From: Lentisphaeria bacterium
GTDB lineage: Bacteria > Verrucomicrobiota > Lentisphaeria > Victivallales > UBA1829
Assembly (NCBI GenBank): GCA_017504325.1
Contig: JAFVRL010000239.1
Span: 1-6,869, forward strand
DNA: 6,869 nt
Reading direction: 5' to 3'
Below the pieces are notes generated by a model that did not search any database, was not told the DNA's origin, and saw only the letters and a program-made list of their open reading frames with translations. Positions 1-6,008 of the stretch are shown here, one piece after another (the first letter of the stretch is position 1; every line of letters begins with the position of its first letter). Position numbers and translations under genes: made by a program.

Positions 1-465
1 AAAAACTTTTATTCCGGTCCGGTGTTTTTCGATATAATAAAAACTGTTGCCCAAAGTGTAAAGATCCCTGTCATTGCCAATGGGGGAGCATTGTCTGCTC
101 CTCTTTATGAAGAGTTATGCAGGGAAAGTTCCTGTTCCAGAGGTATGGTGGCACGGGGGGCTTTAGGGGATCCCTGGATCTTCCGGGAGATCGCAGGAGG
201 CTTGCCGCCCACGCTGGAAGAGTATGCCGAAGAGATACGCAAACATTTTTTGTCCATGGTGGATTTTTACGGGGCGGATCTTGCCTTCCGTATCAGCCGG
301 AAAACACTTCTTGCGTATTTAAGGGGGAGGGGATATCCGGGGACATTGCGTGCTTCGGTCTCCTATTTGAACAGTCTGGAAGATTTTGAAGTATTGATGA
401 AAGAAATAAATAAGGGCCCGCTTTCCAAAGTCTATAAGGACACAGGATTTGTGGCTTGCTGCTGA
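1..465 (+). CDS. tRNA-dihydrouridine synthase, DusB-like (3' part, 5' end outside window)
   Basis: Dus enzymes are FMN-dependent and use NADPH to reduce specific uridines of tRNA to dihydrouridine in the cytoplasm. The reading frame is open from base 1 to a TGA at 463-465, so this is the C-terminal part (about 154 residues) of a protein usually 310-350 residues long. The piece keeps the end of the TIM barrel: the strand motif IPVIANGG followed by ARGALGDPWIF, which binds the FMN phosphate in this family. The helical C-terminal domain follows, with HFLSMVDFYG and RISRKTLLAYL; the latter matches the Arg/Lys-rich tRNA-contacting helix of DusB-type enzymes. The catalytic Cys would lie upstream and cannot be checked. 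The usual NGD of the barrel motif reads NGG here. The GTG at 22 is internal, not the start. The gene lies 20 bases before the DUF4838 pair with no visible promoter or terminator between, so read-through is likely. The family call is firm; the DusB subtype is less certain. Confidence 0.9.
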   Translation, partial: KNFYSGPVFFDIIKTVAQSVKIPVIANGGALSAPLYEELCRESSCSRGMVARGALGDPWIFREIAGGLPPTLEEYAEEIRKHFLSMVDFYGADLAFRISRKTLLAYLRGRGYPGTLRASVSYLNSLEDFEVLMKEINKGPLSKVYKDTGFVACC

Positions 466-475
466 AAAAAACAAC

Positions 476-480
476 AGGAG
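476..480 (+). promoter_or_regulatory. Ribosome binding site that sets the start of the first DUF4838 gene
   Basis: AGGAG lies 5 bases before the ATG at 486. This favours that ATG over an in-frame TTG at 456, which would overlap the upstream dus stop codon, has no comparable ribosome binding site and would only add a Lys/Thr-rich ten-residue leader. Confidence 0.75.
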
Positions 481-485
481 AAAAG

Positions 486-2132
486 ATGCGTATAAATATC
501 GTTGACAGACGCCGTGCTTCTTTCAGGATAAGGCTGCTGCCTTCTGCCGGAAGAGTAGAGAAATTTGCTGCAAAGGAACTTGCCTGGTATCTTTACAAAA
601 TGAGTAAAAGCGGGATCTGTATAGAAGAATCTTTTACCTCTTCCGCTAAAGAGATCTTTCTTGTTTCCACCGGAAACAGTGATGAGGATTCTTTTGTTAT
701 CGAAGCCGGAGAAAATTCCATTCTTCTTTCCGGAAGCAATCCCCGCAGTGTGCTTTTTGCGGTCTATGAGTTTCTGGAACATCTGGGATGTGCTTTTCCC
801 CACCCCTTTGATGAGTATATTCCGGAAAAGCCCACCATTGAAACAGAAGAATTTTCCATGCAGTGGAAGGCTTCTTTCCGTGAACGGGGACTTTTTCAGG
901 CATTTTTCCTTCTGCGGAAAAATCTGGATTTTGACGGATTTATTCCCCAACGCCGTTTGCCCCAGATCGCATTTCTTGCTAAAAATAAGTGCAATACCTT
1001 TATTTTTTCCTGTGATTACAACAGACTTGATCTGTGGGATAAATTCAAATATCAGATCATGGATGAACTGCTTGACCGGGGGCTTAAAATTGCCTTTGTT
1101 TCTGCCACGATGGATTTCTTTTGTCCGGAGAGTAGCGAAAAAGATTTCGGGGAATACGGGGAGGAGTCCTATATAACAAAATGCCCGAAATGGTATGAAA
1201 ATAATGTTATCCGTCCTGATCTTCCCGAAGTTCAGGAATTTATTGCCAGACGCTATACGGATTTTCTTCTCTCCCATCCGGAATTTTCCACAATAACATT
1301 TGCTCCCCGCAAAGAGATCATTTCCAAAGTCTTTGTACCGGAAAACAGCTCTTTAACGGATGTCTGGATGAGCTTTTTCAATGCGGTTGCCCGTTATCTG
1401 GCAAAATATGCTCCCGGAAGAAAGTTATCCGTTATGGTACACAATGATCTTCTCTCTCTGGGGGAAAGCTCCATTGTTCCGGAAAAGAATATCTGCTTTA
1501 TCTTCCGTACGGATGACAGAATCAATATGCACTACTCCTTCCTTGCTCCTGAAAATGCGGAGGTGAAAAAGGCTTTCGATCTTCTTGCTGCAAAAGGTAA
1601 TGAGATGTATTTTATCAATGGAAGCGGGGAAACCGGGGAACTATCCCCCTACTGGAAGATGGCAGGGGATCTTTATAAATACTGTAAAGAAAAAAATGTG
1701 GTTTCCGTATGGGAATTCGGCGGACATACCTATAATATCCTTGCTCTGAATTTCCGCAGATGTGTTGATTATTTCTGCTGTACCCGCCTTATGGCTGATG
1801 AAAATGCTGATACGGAAAAATGTCTGGAAAAGTGGACGGAATCCCTGTATGGCGGAAGCGGAAAATATATAGCAGCCTACTATAAGGAAATGGCAGAGGA
1901 ACATGGAAAACTTGCCTCTGCAAAGTCCTTCGGAGCGAAAGACAAATGGCTTACTCTTTCTTCCTTCCGCAGAGTGCAGAAAAATCTTGCTTTTGCCAAA
2001 GAGGCTCTTTCTGACATGGAGAAATTGAAAAAGACCGGGGAAAAGATCGACTTTCTGGAGGTGCTTACCGCAAAAAGTGTGAAATACAGCGGAACTGCCG
2101 GATTTGAAAAAGAAGATGAATTTATGAAATAA
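486..2132 (+). CDS. DUF4838-like / GH67-N-like protein, divergent paralogue (548 aa)
   Basis: This is a probable relative of DUF4838 proteins, which occur in polysaccharide-utilisation regions and have an alpha-glucuronidase (GH67)-type N-terminal domain before a putative glycosidase barrel. Residues 27-40 (FAAKELAWYLYKMS) and 83-103 (GSNPRSVLFAVYEFLEHLG, then CAF) match that N-terminal domain. Residues about 155-410 correspond to the barrel, and 435-475 (LEKW, LYGGSGKYIAAYY) to the C-terminal helical part. It aligns almost colinearly with the next gene, with a constant 4-residue offset from about residue 155 to 280, so the two are paralogues. Where the neighbour has HH, HHS, HPEW and WPGD, this protein has RR (156-157), SAT (206-208), CPKW (233-236) and APRK (273-276). 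It may therefore have lost or changed activity. No signal peptide or membrane segment is visible. It contains twelve cysteines against five in the neighbour, which fits a cytoplasmic protein. The frame is intact, so it is not a pseudogene. Substrate unknown. Confidence 0.75.
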   Translation: MRINIVDRRRASFRIRLLPSAGRVEKFAAKELAWYLYKMSKSGICIEESFTSSAKEIFLVSTGNSDEDSFVIEAGENSILLSGSNPRSVLFAVYEFLEHLGCAFPHPFDEYIPEKPTIETEEFSMQWKASFRERGLFQAFFLLRKNLDFDGFIPQRRLPQIAFLAKNKCNTFIFSCDYNRLDLWDKFKYQIMDELLDRGLKIAFVSATMDFFCPESSEKDFGEYGEESYITKCPKWYENNVIRPDLPEVQEFIARRYTDFLLSHPEFSTITFAPRKEIISKVFVPENSSLTDVWMSFFNAVARYLAKYAPGRKLSVMVHNDLLSLGESSIVPEKNICFIFRTDDRINMHYSFLAPENAEVKKAFDLLAAKGNEMYFINGSGETGELSPYWKMAGDLYKYCKEKNVVSVWEFGGHTYNILALNFRRCVDYFCCTRLMADENADTEKCLEKWTESLYGGSGKYIAAYYKEMAEEHGKLASAKSFGAKDKWLTLSSFRRVQKNLAFAKEALSDMEKLKKTGEKIDFLEVLTAKSVKYSGTAGFEKEDEFMK

Positions 2133-2136
2133 GGAG
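2131..2136 (+). promoter_or_regulatory. Ribosome binding site of the second DUF4838 gene, overlapping the upstream stop codon
   Basis: AAGGAG starts inside the TAA stop (2130-2132) of the preceding gene and lies 7 bases before the ATG at 2144. Ribosomes ending the first gene would sit on this site, which suggests translational coupling and matched production of the two paralogues. Confidence 0.8.
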
Positions 2137-2143
2137 CCGCAAG

Positions 2144-3799
2144 ATGAGTGTTATATTATCTGAAAATGGAAAAACATCCTATAAGATCCTGCTGGAAAAA
2201 AATGCAGACCGTGTTTTGAATTTTGCGGCAAAGGAACTTGCAAAATATCTTTTGAAGATGACAAATGCCACTTTTCCCGTGATCCGTGAAGGGGAGGAGG
2301 GCAATGAGGATGCTCTCCTTATTCTGAAGGCGGGAAAGGAAGTGGATGACCAGATCGACTCTTTTGAACTTATCCCACAGGGGAAAAATCTTCTTTTTTG
2401 CGGAGTAAATCCCAGAAGTACCCTTTATGCTGTTTATGACTTTCTGGAAATTGCCGGTTGTGCCTTTCTGGAACCGGAAGTGGAAAGAGTACCTTTCTTT
2501 ACAAAAATGGAAATGGAACTTCCGGCAAAAAAGAGTACGGCAGCCTTCATATTGCGTAATATTTTCCGGGAACAGATCGTGCCGGATAAAAATGCCGCCT
2601 ACCGGGGACTGGAGGCAGGTCATCATCTCCCCCAGATCGACTTTATGGCAAAACGCAAACTCAATCACTATGATTTTTATGTGGATTACTGCCGCTATGA
2701 TCTCTGGGAAAAATACAAGCATGAAGTGCTTGACGCCATGCTTGACCGGGGAATGAAACTGGAAGTGTGCCATCACTCCATCGGCTACTTCTTCCCTGCG
2801 GATGAAGCCCACGATTACGGTAATTACGGCGACAGTACCTACTATGCCACTCATCCGGAGTGGTTCAAAAGCAATCAGGCAAGGATCGAGATCCCGGAAG
2901 TAAGAGAGATCATTACCAAACGCTTTCTGGATTATGTGAGAAACAATCCGGAATTGAAGATGATCGGTGTCTGGCCCGGCGATTCGGAAATGCCTGCTCC
3001 GGAAGAGGGGCTTACGGTTGCCGACGGGTATCTGGATTTCTGGAATAAAATTGCTTCTGAACTGGAAAAAGAGTTTCCGGATAAATATTTAAGTATTATT
3101 GCCTATCTGGATCTTCTGGATGCCCCTGCCAAACGCAAAGGGGCAAAAAATACCCAGATATGGTTCTGTCCCATCCGTACCAATTATCATTTTTCCATGC
3201 TTGACCGTCCGGAAAGCCGTCATTTTCTGGATCAGCTGGGTTCTTGGGTGAAAAGTATGCCGGAAGGAAGAGTAAATATCTTTGATTATTTCGGCTGGCA
3301 GCCGCCTTTCATCCCCTACGCAAGAAATGTAGGTAAAACTCTCCGCAGATACCGGGAGTTGAAAGCAGGCGGAGCTTACGGCTGGGTGGGCTTTACCTAT
3401 AATCTCATGGGGGAAGAGTACCGCTGGGCAAAAGAATTATATACCTACACCGAACAGTTATGGGATCCGGATGCAGATGTGGATATGCTTCTTGAAAAAT
3501 GGGCATTGGGTGTATTCGGGGAAGATGCCGGGAAAAAGATCGTGGAATTTTATCAGGAAATCGAAGAGGAACACAATAAAACCGTTTCCCGGATGGTTCC
3601 TGATGCCATGAAACCATGGATCACTCTGCCCCTGCTGCACAAAATGCAGGCAAAACTTGCGGAGGCAAGAAGTTTAACAAAGGATCCTGCCGCACTGCGC
3701 AGGATCGATCTGTTGGAGCTTGTTGCGGTAAATTCTGCAACAGACAGGATCGTACCTGAAGCCAAAGGAGCCTTCCGGGATCCTTTGGATTATCTGTAA
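2144..3799 (+). CDS. DUF4838 domain-containing putative glycosidase-like protein (551 aa)
   Basis: This is the better-conserved member of the tandem DUF4838-like pair. Residues 27-42 (FAAKELAKYLLKMTNA) and 87-108 (GVNPRSTLYAVYDFLEIAG, then CAF) form the GH67-N-like domain. The putative catalytic barrel follows, with His- and acid-rich motifs at loop positions: HHLPQIDF (160-167), HHS (210-212), HPEWF (237-241), VWPGD (276-280), WFCPIRTNYHF (340-350), IFDYFGWQPPF (379-389) and GWVGFTYN (413-420). The tail has the family pattern TEQLWDPDADVDMLLEKW (436-453) and VFGEDAGKKIVEFY (457-470). His/Asp/Trp residues in these loops are candidates for substrate binding or catalysis, but I cannot name the catalytic pair. 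The protein begins directly with the domain; there is no signal peptide, so it probably acts in the cytoplasm on an imported substrate. It starts 11 bases after the first paralogue and is followed by a strong terminator, so it is the last gene of the operon. Reaction unknown; hydrolysis of a uronic-acid or amino-sugar glycoside is a family-based guess. Confidence 0.8.
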   Translation: MSVILSENGKTSYKILLEKNADRVLNFAAKELAKYLLKMTNATFPVIREGEEGNEDALLILKAGKEVDDQIDSFELIPQGKNLLFCGVNPRSTLYAVYDFLEIAGCAFLEPEVERVPFFTKMEMELPAKKSTAAFILRNIFREQIVPDKNAAYRGLEAGHHLPQIDFMAKRKLNHYDFYVDYCRYDLWEKYKHEVLDAMLDRGMKLEVCHHSIGYFFPADEAHDYGNYGDSTYYATHPEWFKSNQARIEIPEVREIITKRFLDYVRNNPELKMIGVWPGDSEMPAPEEGLTVADGYLDFWNKIASELEKEFPDKYLSIIAYLDLLDAPAKRKGAKNTQIWFCPIRTNYHFSMLDRPESRHFLDQLGSWVKSMPEGRVNIFDYFGWQPPFIPYARNVGKTLRRYRELKAGGAYGWVGFTYNLMGEEYRWAKELYTYTEQLWDPDADVDMLLEKWALGVFGEDAGKKIVEFYQEIEEEHNKTVSRMVPDAMKPWITLPLLHKMQAKLAEARSLTKDPAALRRIDLLELVAVNSATDRIVPEAKGAFRDPLDYL

Positions 3800-3816
3800 A
3801 TAAACCGTAAACCGGA

Positions 3817-3860
3817 GAGACTGCTGCTGAATGAAAAAACAGGCAGCGGTCTCTTTTTTT
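3817..3860 (+). terminator. Intrinsic terminator of the dus-DUF4838-DUF4838 operon
   Basis: The arm GAGACTGCTGC (3817-3827) pairs with GCAGCGGTCTC (3843-3853) as an 11-bp stem with one G-U pair and a 15-base loop. Seven T residues follow directly (3854-3860). It begins 17 bases after the DUF4838 stop. The T-run lies only on the + side, so it does not serve the converging AraC gene. The remaining bases up to 3956 are AT-rich; I see no clear terminator there for the - strand gene, only a short direct repeat of GGTGTC. Confidence 0.92.
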
Positions 3861-3956
3861 ATTTATTGGACGACAGAATATGCATAAAAACATTTTTCAG
3901 CCTTGTGGTGTCTGTTTTTTACGGTGTCCGGGTCATTTATAAAAAAACATATTTTC

Positions 3957-4748
3957 CTATTTTCTTTTTTTCAGCAGACGGGCAAGGTGACTTTTATCAC
4001 TGAAATCCCAATGATCCGCCGCTTCTTTCAGTGTACAGCCTCTCCGGATCGCCGCTTCCGCCCCATTCAACCGGAAATTCCGCTCATATTTCCCGAAACT
4101 CATCCCGAACTGCTTTTTAAATAGTACGGAAAAATACCCTGTACTCAAATGACATTTTTCTGCCGCTTCTTTTGCACCGGACAGCCGGTTGGATAAACCT
4201 TTCAATGCAGGAAGAAGTCTTTGGTAATCTCCTGCTGAACTGATGAGTTCCTCCTGTTCAGGCAATGCCGTAATAAAAATTTTCTGGATCAGGTTCCACA
4301 AAAGCAGATCTTTTTCCCTTCCTTCCGGAAGTTGTACCGCCTTTGATAATTCATCCCCGGCATCGGTATCCTTCAATTTCCGGTTCAATAGTTTCATCCG
4401 TTCGCAGGGCGGTAGCAAAATCAAATTTTCCAACAGCTCTTTTCCTGTGAAAAAGGCATTTTGCAGCGAATCCCAGTCAATATTAAGCAAAATAAGTTTA
4501 TGACGGAACGCCACAGAAAGGGTATAATGCGGTTCCCAGGGGGCAGTAAGATAAAAATCTCCTTCCTTACAGCGGATGACTTCCCCCCCGTGGACTCCGG
4601 TGCGTTCCCCTTGCAGGATCAGGGCAAGGTGCAAGGCATTGTGTATATCCGGAATACGCAGAAAGTTCCTGTCCGGATAACTTTTTATCATATAGGAAAA
4701 TGGTTTGCCGGAATTCAGCTTCCAGTCAAAAAATTCAACGCTTTTCAT
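3957..4748 (-). CDS. AraC family transcriptional regulator (263 aa)
   Basis: This is a DNA-binding regulator of the AraC/XylS family, likely sensing a sugar-derived ligand. An N-terminal cupin-like sensor region spans roughly residues 36-90, with LALILQGERTGVHGGE and GDFYLTAPWEPHYTL, the usual pattern in which a P-x-x-P-H-like turn ends the first half of the cupin. The C-terminal region holds two helix-turn-helix motifs: AKEAAEKCHLSTGYFSVLFK (192-211, followed by QFGMSF) and TLKEAADHWDFSDKSHLARL (239-258). The protein stops at LLKKRK right after the second motif and lacks the G-x-T/S-P-x-x-Y-R tail that usually closes the domain. The three frames past the stop do not supply it. The ATG at 4748 is preceded by CAGGA (4756-4760, - strand) with 7-base spacing. 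It is divergent from the oxidoreductase gene, and a 21-bp-period direct repeat overlaps its own predicted -10 element, which suggests negative autoregulation. Family assignment is firm; target genes are inferred. Confidence 0.93.
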   Translation of the reverse strand: MKSVEFFDWKLNSGKPFSYMIKSYPDRNFLRIPDIHNALHLALILQGERTGVHGGEVIRCKEGDFYLTAPWEPHYTLSVAFRHKLILLNIDWDSLQNAFFTGKELLENLILLPPCERMKLLNRKLKDTDAGDELSKAVQLPEGREKDLLLWNLIQKIFITALPEQEELISSAGDYQRLLPALKGLSNRLSGAKEAAEKCHLSTGYFSVLFKKQFGMSFGKYERNFRLNGAEAAIRRGCTLKEAADHWDFSDKSHLARLLKKRK

Positions 4749-4771
4749 GCTTTATTCCTGTAAAAAAGATG

Positions 4772-4804
4772 AAATATACAACAAATCCTTATAAATATAC
4801 CACA
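4772..4804. promoter_or_regulatory. Candidate AraC-family operator: 12-bp direct repeat with 21-bp period
   Basis: AAATATACAACA (4772-4783) and AAATATACCACA (4793-4804) match at 11 of 12 positions, with starts exactly 21 bp apart, two turns of the DNA helix. AraC-family regulators typically bind such same-orientation half-sites, each contacted by the two helix-turn-helix motifs of one monomer. The downstream half-site ends 8 bases before the predicted -35 of the oxidoreductase gene, suitable for activation. The same half-site covers the predicted -10 of the AraC gene, suitable for repression. The sequence is AT-rich, so chance repetition is not excluded. Confidence 0.55.
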
Positions 4805-4822
4805 CCGGAAACTTGTTTGCAA
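4794..4822 (-). promoter_or_regulatory. Predicted sigma70-type promoter of the AraC gene
   Basis: On the - strand, TTGCAA (4817-4822) and TATATT (4794-4799) are separated by exactly 17 bases. Transcription would start near 4787, giving a leader of about 39 bases that contains the CAGGA ribosome binding site. The -10 lies inside the second copy of the direct repeat. Confidence 0.5.
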
Positions 4823-4842
4823 ATCCACAAACGGTATATTAT
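4813..4842 (+). promoter_or_regulatory. Predicted sigma70-type promoter of the Gfo/Idh/MocA gene
   Basis: TTGTTT (4813-4818) and TATTAT (4837-4842) are separated by 18 bases; an overlapping TATATT at 4835-4840 would give a 16-base spacer. Transcription would start near 4849, about 34 bases before the ATG. Its -35 overlaps the -35 of the divergent AraC promoter by two bases. The weak -35 fits a promoter that needs an activator. Confidence 0.45.
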
Positions 4843-4866
4843 ATGGAAAAATCAAACAACCGTAAA

Positions 4867-4872
4867 AGGAGG
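4867..4872 (+). promoter_or_regulatory. Ribosome binding site that sets the start of the Gfo/Idh/MocA gene
   Basis: AGGAGG lies 10 bases before the ATG at 4883. This near-perfect site fixes the start: the frame is open back to 4700, but upstream starts would overlap the AraC gene and place about 60 non-homologous residues before the Rossmann fold. Confidence 0.85.
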
Positions 4873-4882
4873 TATTTATTTT

Positions 4883-5938
4883 ATGAAACACAAACTTATT
4901 CTTATCGGCTGCGGCGGAATGGCACAAAGTCATGCTGTCCGTTTGAGTGCATTGGGTGACCGTCTTGAAGTGGGGGCTGTGGTGGATCTCCTGCCGGAGA
5001 AAGCGCAGGCTGTATCCGATCTTCTTGAAAATCATCCGCCTGTTTTTACCGATTACCACGATGCGTTGGAATATGGCGATGTGGTTCTTCAATGTCTGCC
5101 CCATCATCTCCATGCAAGCTGCACCATTGATTGCCTCAATGCCGGGAAACATGTTCTTGCAGAGAAACCTCTTGCCAATACAAAAGAAGAGTGTCTGGCA
5201 ATGATGGAAGCCGCCAAACGCAACAACCGTATTCTTATGGTAGCTTACTGTATGCGTTTTCATCCTCTGGTGCGGGAGATGCGCCGTCTGATCAAAGAAA
5301 AGGTTTACGGAGAATGTTTCCAGCTTTCCATCTGGACAGAACAGCTCACCATTAAGGAGGATATTCCCTGGGTACATGACCGGAAACTTCTGGGTGGCGG
5401 TCAGCTTTTCAGTCACGGCTGTCATTATATCGATCTTATGCTCTGGATGCTGGGCAAACCTTTGCGCGGTACCCATGTCAGCAGTAAAAAATGCACTCCC
5501 TGGATGGATCGGGAAGGTACAAGCAATGTCTGTATGGAATTTGCCAACGGCACTCTGGGCTACCATTTCGGTACATGGGGGGCGAGGGGGACACGTTTGA
5601 AATACTCCTTCCATGCCCATTGCGAAAAAGGTATGATCGAATTTTCCCGTCCCGAAAACCGTCTTTATCTTCATGGAAACATCAAGGAGCATATTCCGGA
5701 TGCGCCGGAGGATTGTAAAGAGTATATCCTGATAGACGGGGCTGCTGCCGGACCGGAGAAATCCACTGCTGAAGAAATGGCGCATTTCCTTGATTGTGTG
5801 GATTCCGGCAGACAACCGGAAACTTCCCCGGAAGAAAGTCTTGCCGGATTGGAAGTCATCTGGGAACTTTATCAGGCAGAAGAGGAAAACCGTATTGCCG
5901 ATCTTGCAAAGATCCCCATGCCGGATTCTTTCAATTAA
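4883..5938 (+). CDS. Gfo/Idh/MocA family NAD(P)-dependent oxidoreductase (351 aa)
   Basis: This is a cytoplasmic sugar or cyclitol dehydrogenase-type enzyme. It begins with the Rossmann motif LILIGCGGMAQSHA (5-18), with an acid (D35) at the end of the second strand. It continues with the EKPLA motif (94-98), whose Lys is a conserved cofactor/catalytic residue of the family. GGGQLFSHGCHYIDLMLWML (171-190) carries the G-x-x-x-D/H-x-G-x-H-x-x-D signature, with His181 as probable catalytic His and Asp184. The C-terminal alpha/beta domain (about 125-310) forms the substrate pocket. Length is typical. The exact sugar substrate cannot be read from sequence, since this family ranges over inositol, glucose-fructose, UDP-sugar and amino-sugar substrates. 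The gene is divergent from the AraC regulator, has its own predicted promoter and AraC-type operator, and is followed 15 bases later by a terminator, so it appears to be a single-gene transcription unit controlled by that regulator. Confidence 0.93.
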   Translation: MKHKLILIGCGGMAQSHAVRLSALGDRLEVGAVVDLLPEKAQAVSDLLENHPPVFTDYHDALEYGDVVLQCLPHHLHASCTIDCLNAGKHVLAEKPLANTKEECLAMMEAAKRNNRILMVAYCMRFHPLVREMRRLIKEKVYGECFQLSIWTEQLTIKEDIPWVHDRKLLGGGQLFSHGCHYIDLMLWMLGKPLRGTHVSSKKCTPWMDREGTSNVCMEFANGTLGYHFGTWGARGTRLKYSFHAHCEKGMIEFSRPENRLYLHGNIKEHIPDAPEDCKEYILIDGAAAGPEKSTAEEMAHFLDCVDSGRQPETSPEESLAGLEVIWELYQAEEENRIADLAKIPMPDSFN

Positions 5939-5943
5939 TAGAT

Positions 5944-5992
5944 CCCTTTTTCCGGGGCAGGCAAAGTATATCTTTCCTGCCCCTTTTTCCGG
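5944..5992 (+). repeat. 12-bp direct repeat flanking the terminator hairpin
   Basis: CCCTTTTTCCGG occurs at 5944-5955 and again, identical, at 5981-5992, a 37-bp period. The first copy supplies the first two G residues of the terminator stem, and the second begins with the last three C residues and includes the T-tail. It could be coincidence or the trace of a short duplication. Confidence 0.6.
5954..5988 (+). terminator. Intrinsic terminator of the Gfo/Idh/MocA gene
   Basis: GGGGCAGG (5954-5961) pairs perfectly with CCTGCCCC (5976-5983). After a bulged C, AAAG (5963-5966) pairs with CTTT (5972-5975), closing a TATAT loop. Five T residues follow (5984-5988). On the - strand the hairpin is followed by GGAAAAAGGG rather than T residues, so it is not a typical terminator for the converging dehydrogenase gene. 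Confidence 0.88.
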
Positions 5993-6008
5993 ATTACCTC
6001 TACAGAAT

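Noticed and set aside
456..485. TTG start for the first DUF4838 gene, overlapping the dus stop
   Set aside because: The ATG at 486 has a well-spaced AGGAG, and the paralogue starts at the equivalent point of the domain.
432..1277. 281-codon open frame on the - strand, antisense to the first DUF4838 gene
   Set aside because: It lies entirely opposite a gene with clear homology and its own ribosome binding site; the translation resembles no family and looks like a codon-bias shadow.
2156..2854. 232-codon open frame on the - strand, antisense to the second DUF4838 gene
   Set aside because: Same reasoning: shadow of a homologous gene, with low-complexity, Phe/Ile/Lys-rich composition.
3683..3706. 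Perfect 8-bp inverted repeat GATCCTGC / GCAGGATC inside the second DUF4838 gene
   Set aside because: It is within the coding sequence, has no T-run after it, and encodes an ordinary stretch (DPAALRRID). The real terminator follows the stop codon at 3817.
4700..4882. Upstream extension of the oxidoreductase frame to 4700
   Set aside because: It would overlap the AraC gene, its promoter and the operator repeat, and add residues before the Rossmann motif that the family does not have.
4745..5815. 356-codon open frame on the - strand, antisense to the oxidoreductase gene
   Set aside because: Long, but opposite a well-supported Gfo/Idh/MocA gene; the product has no recognisable domain and no ribosome binding site in a sensible place. 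Its length reflects the codon use of the sense gene.
5954..5988. Bidirectional terminator also serving the converging dehydrogenase gene
   Set aside because: On the - strand the stem is followed by GGAAAAAGGG, not a T-run, so only + strand termination is supported.
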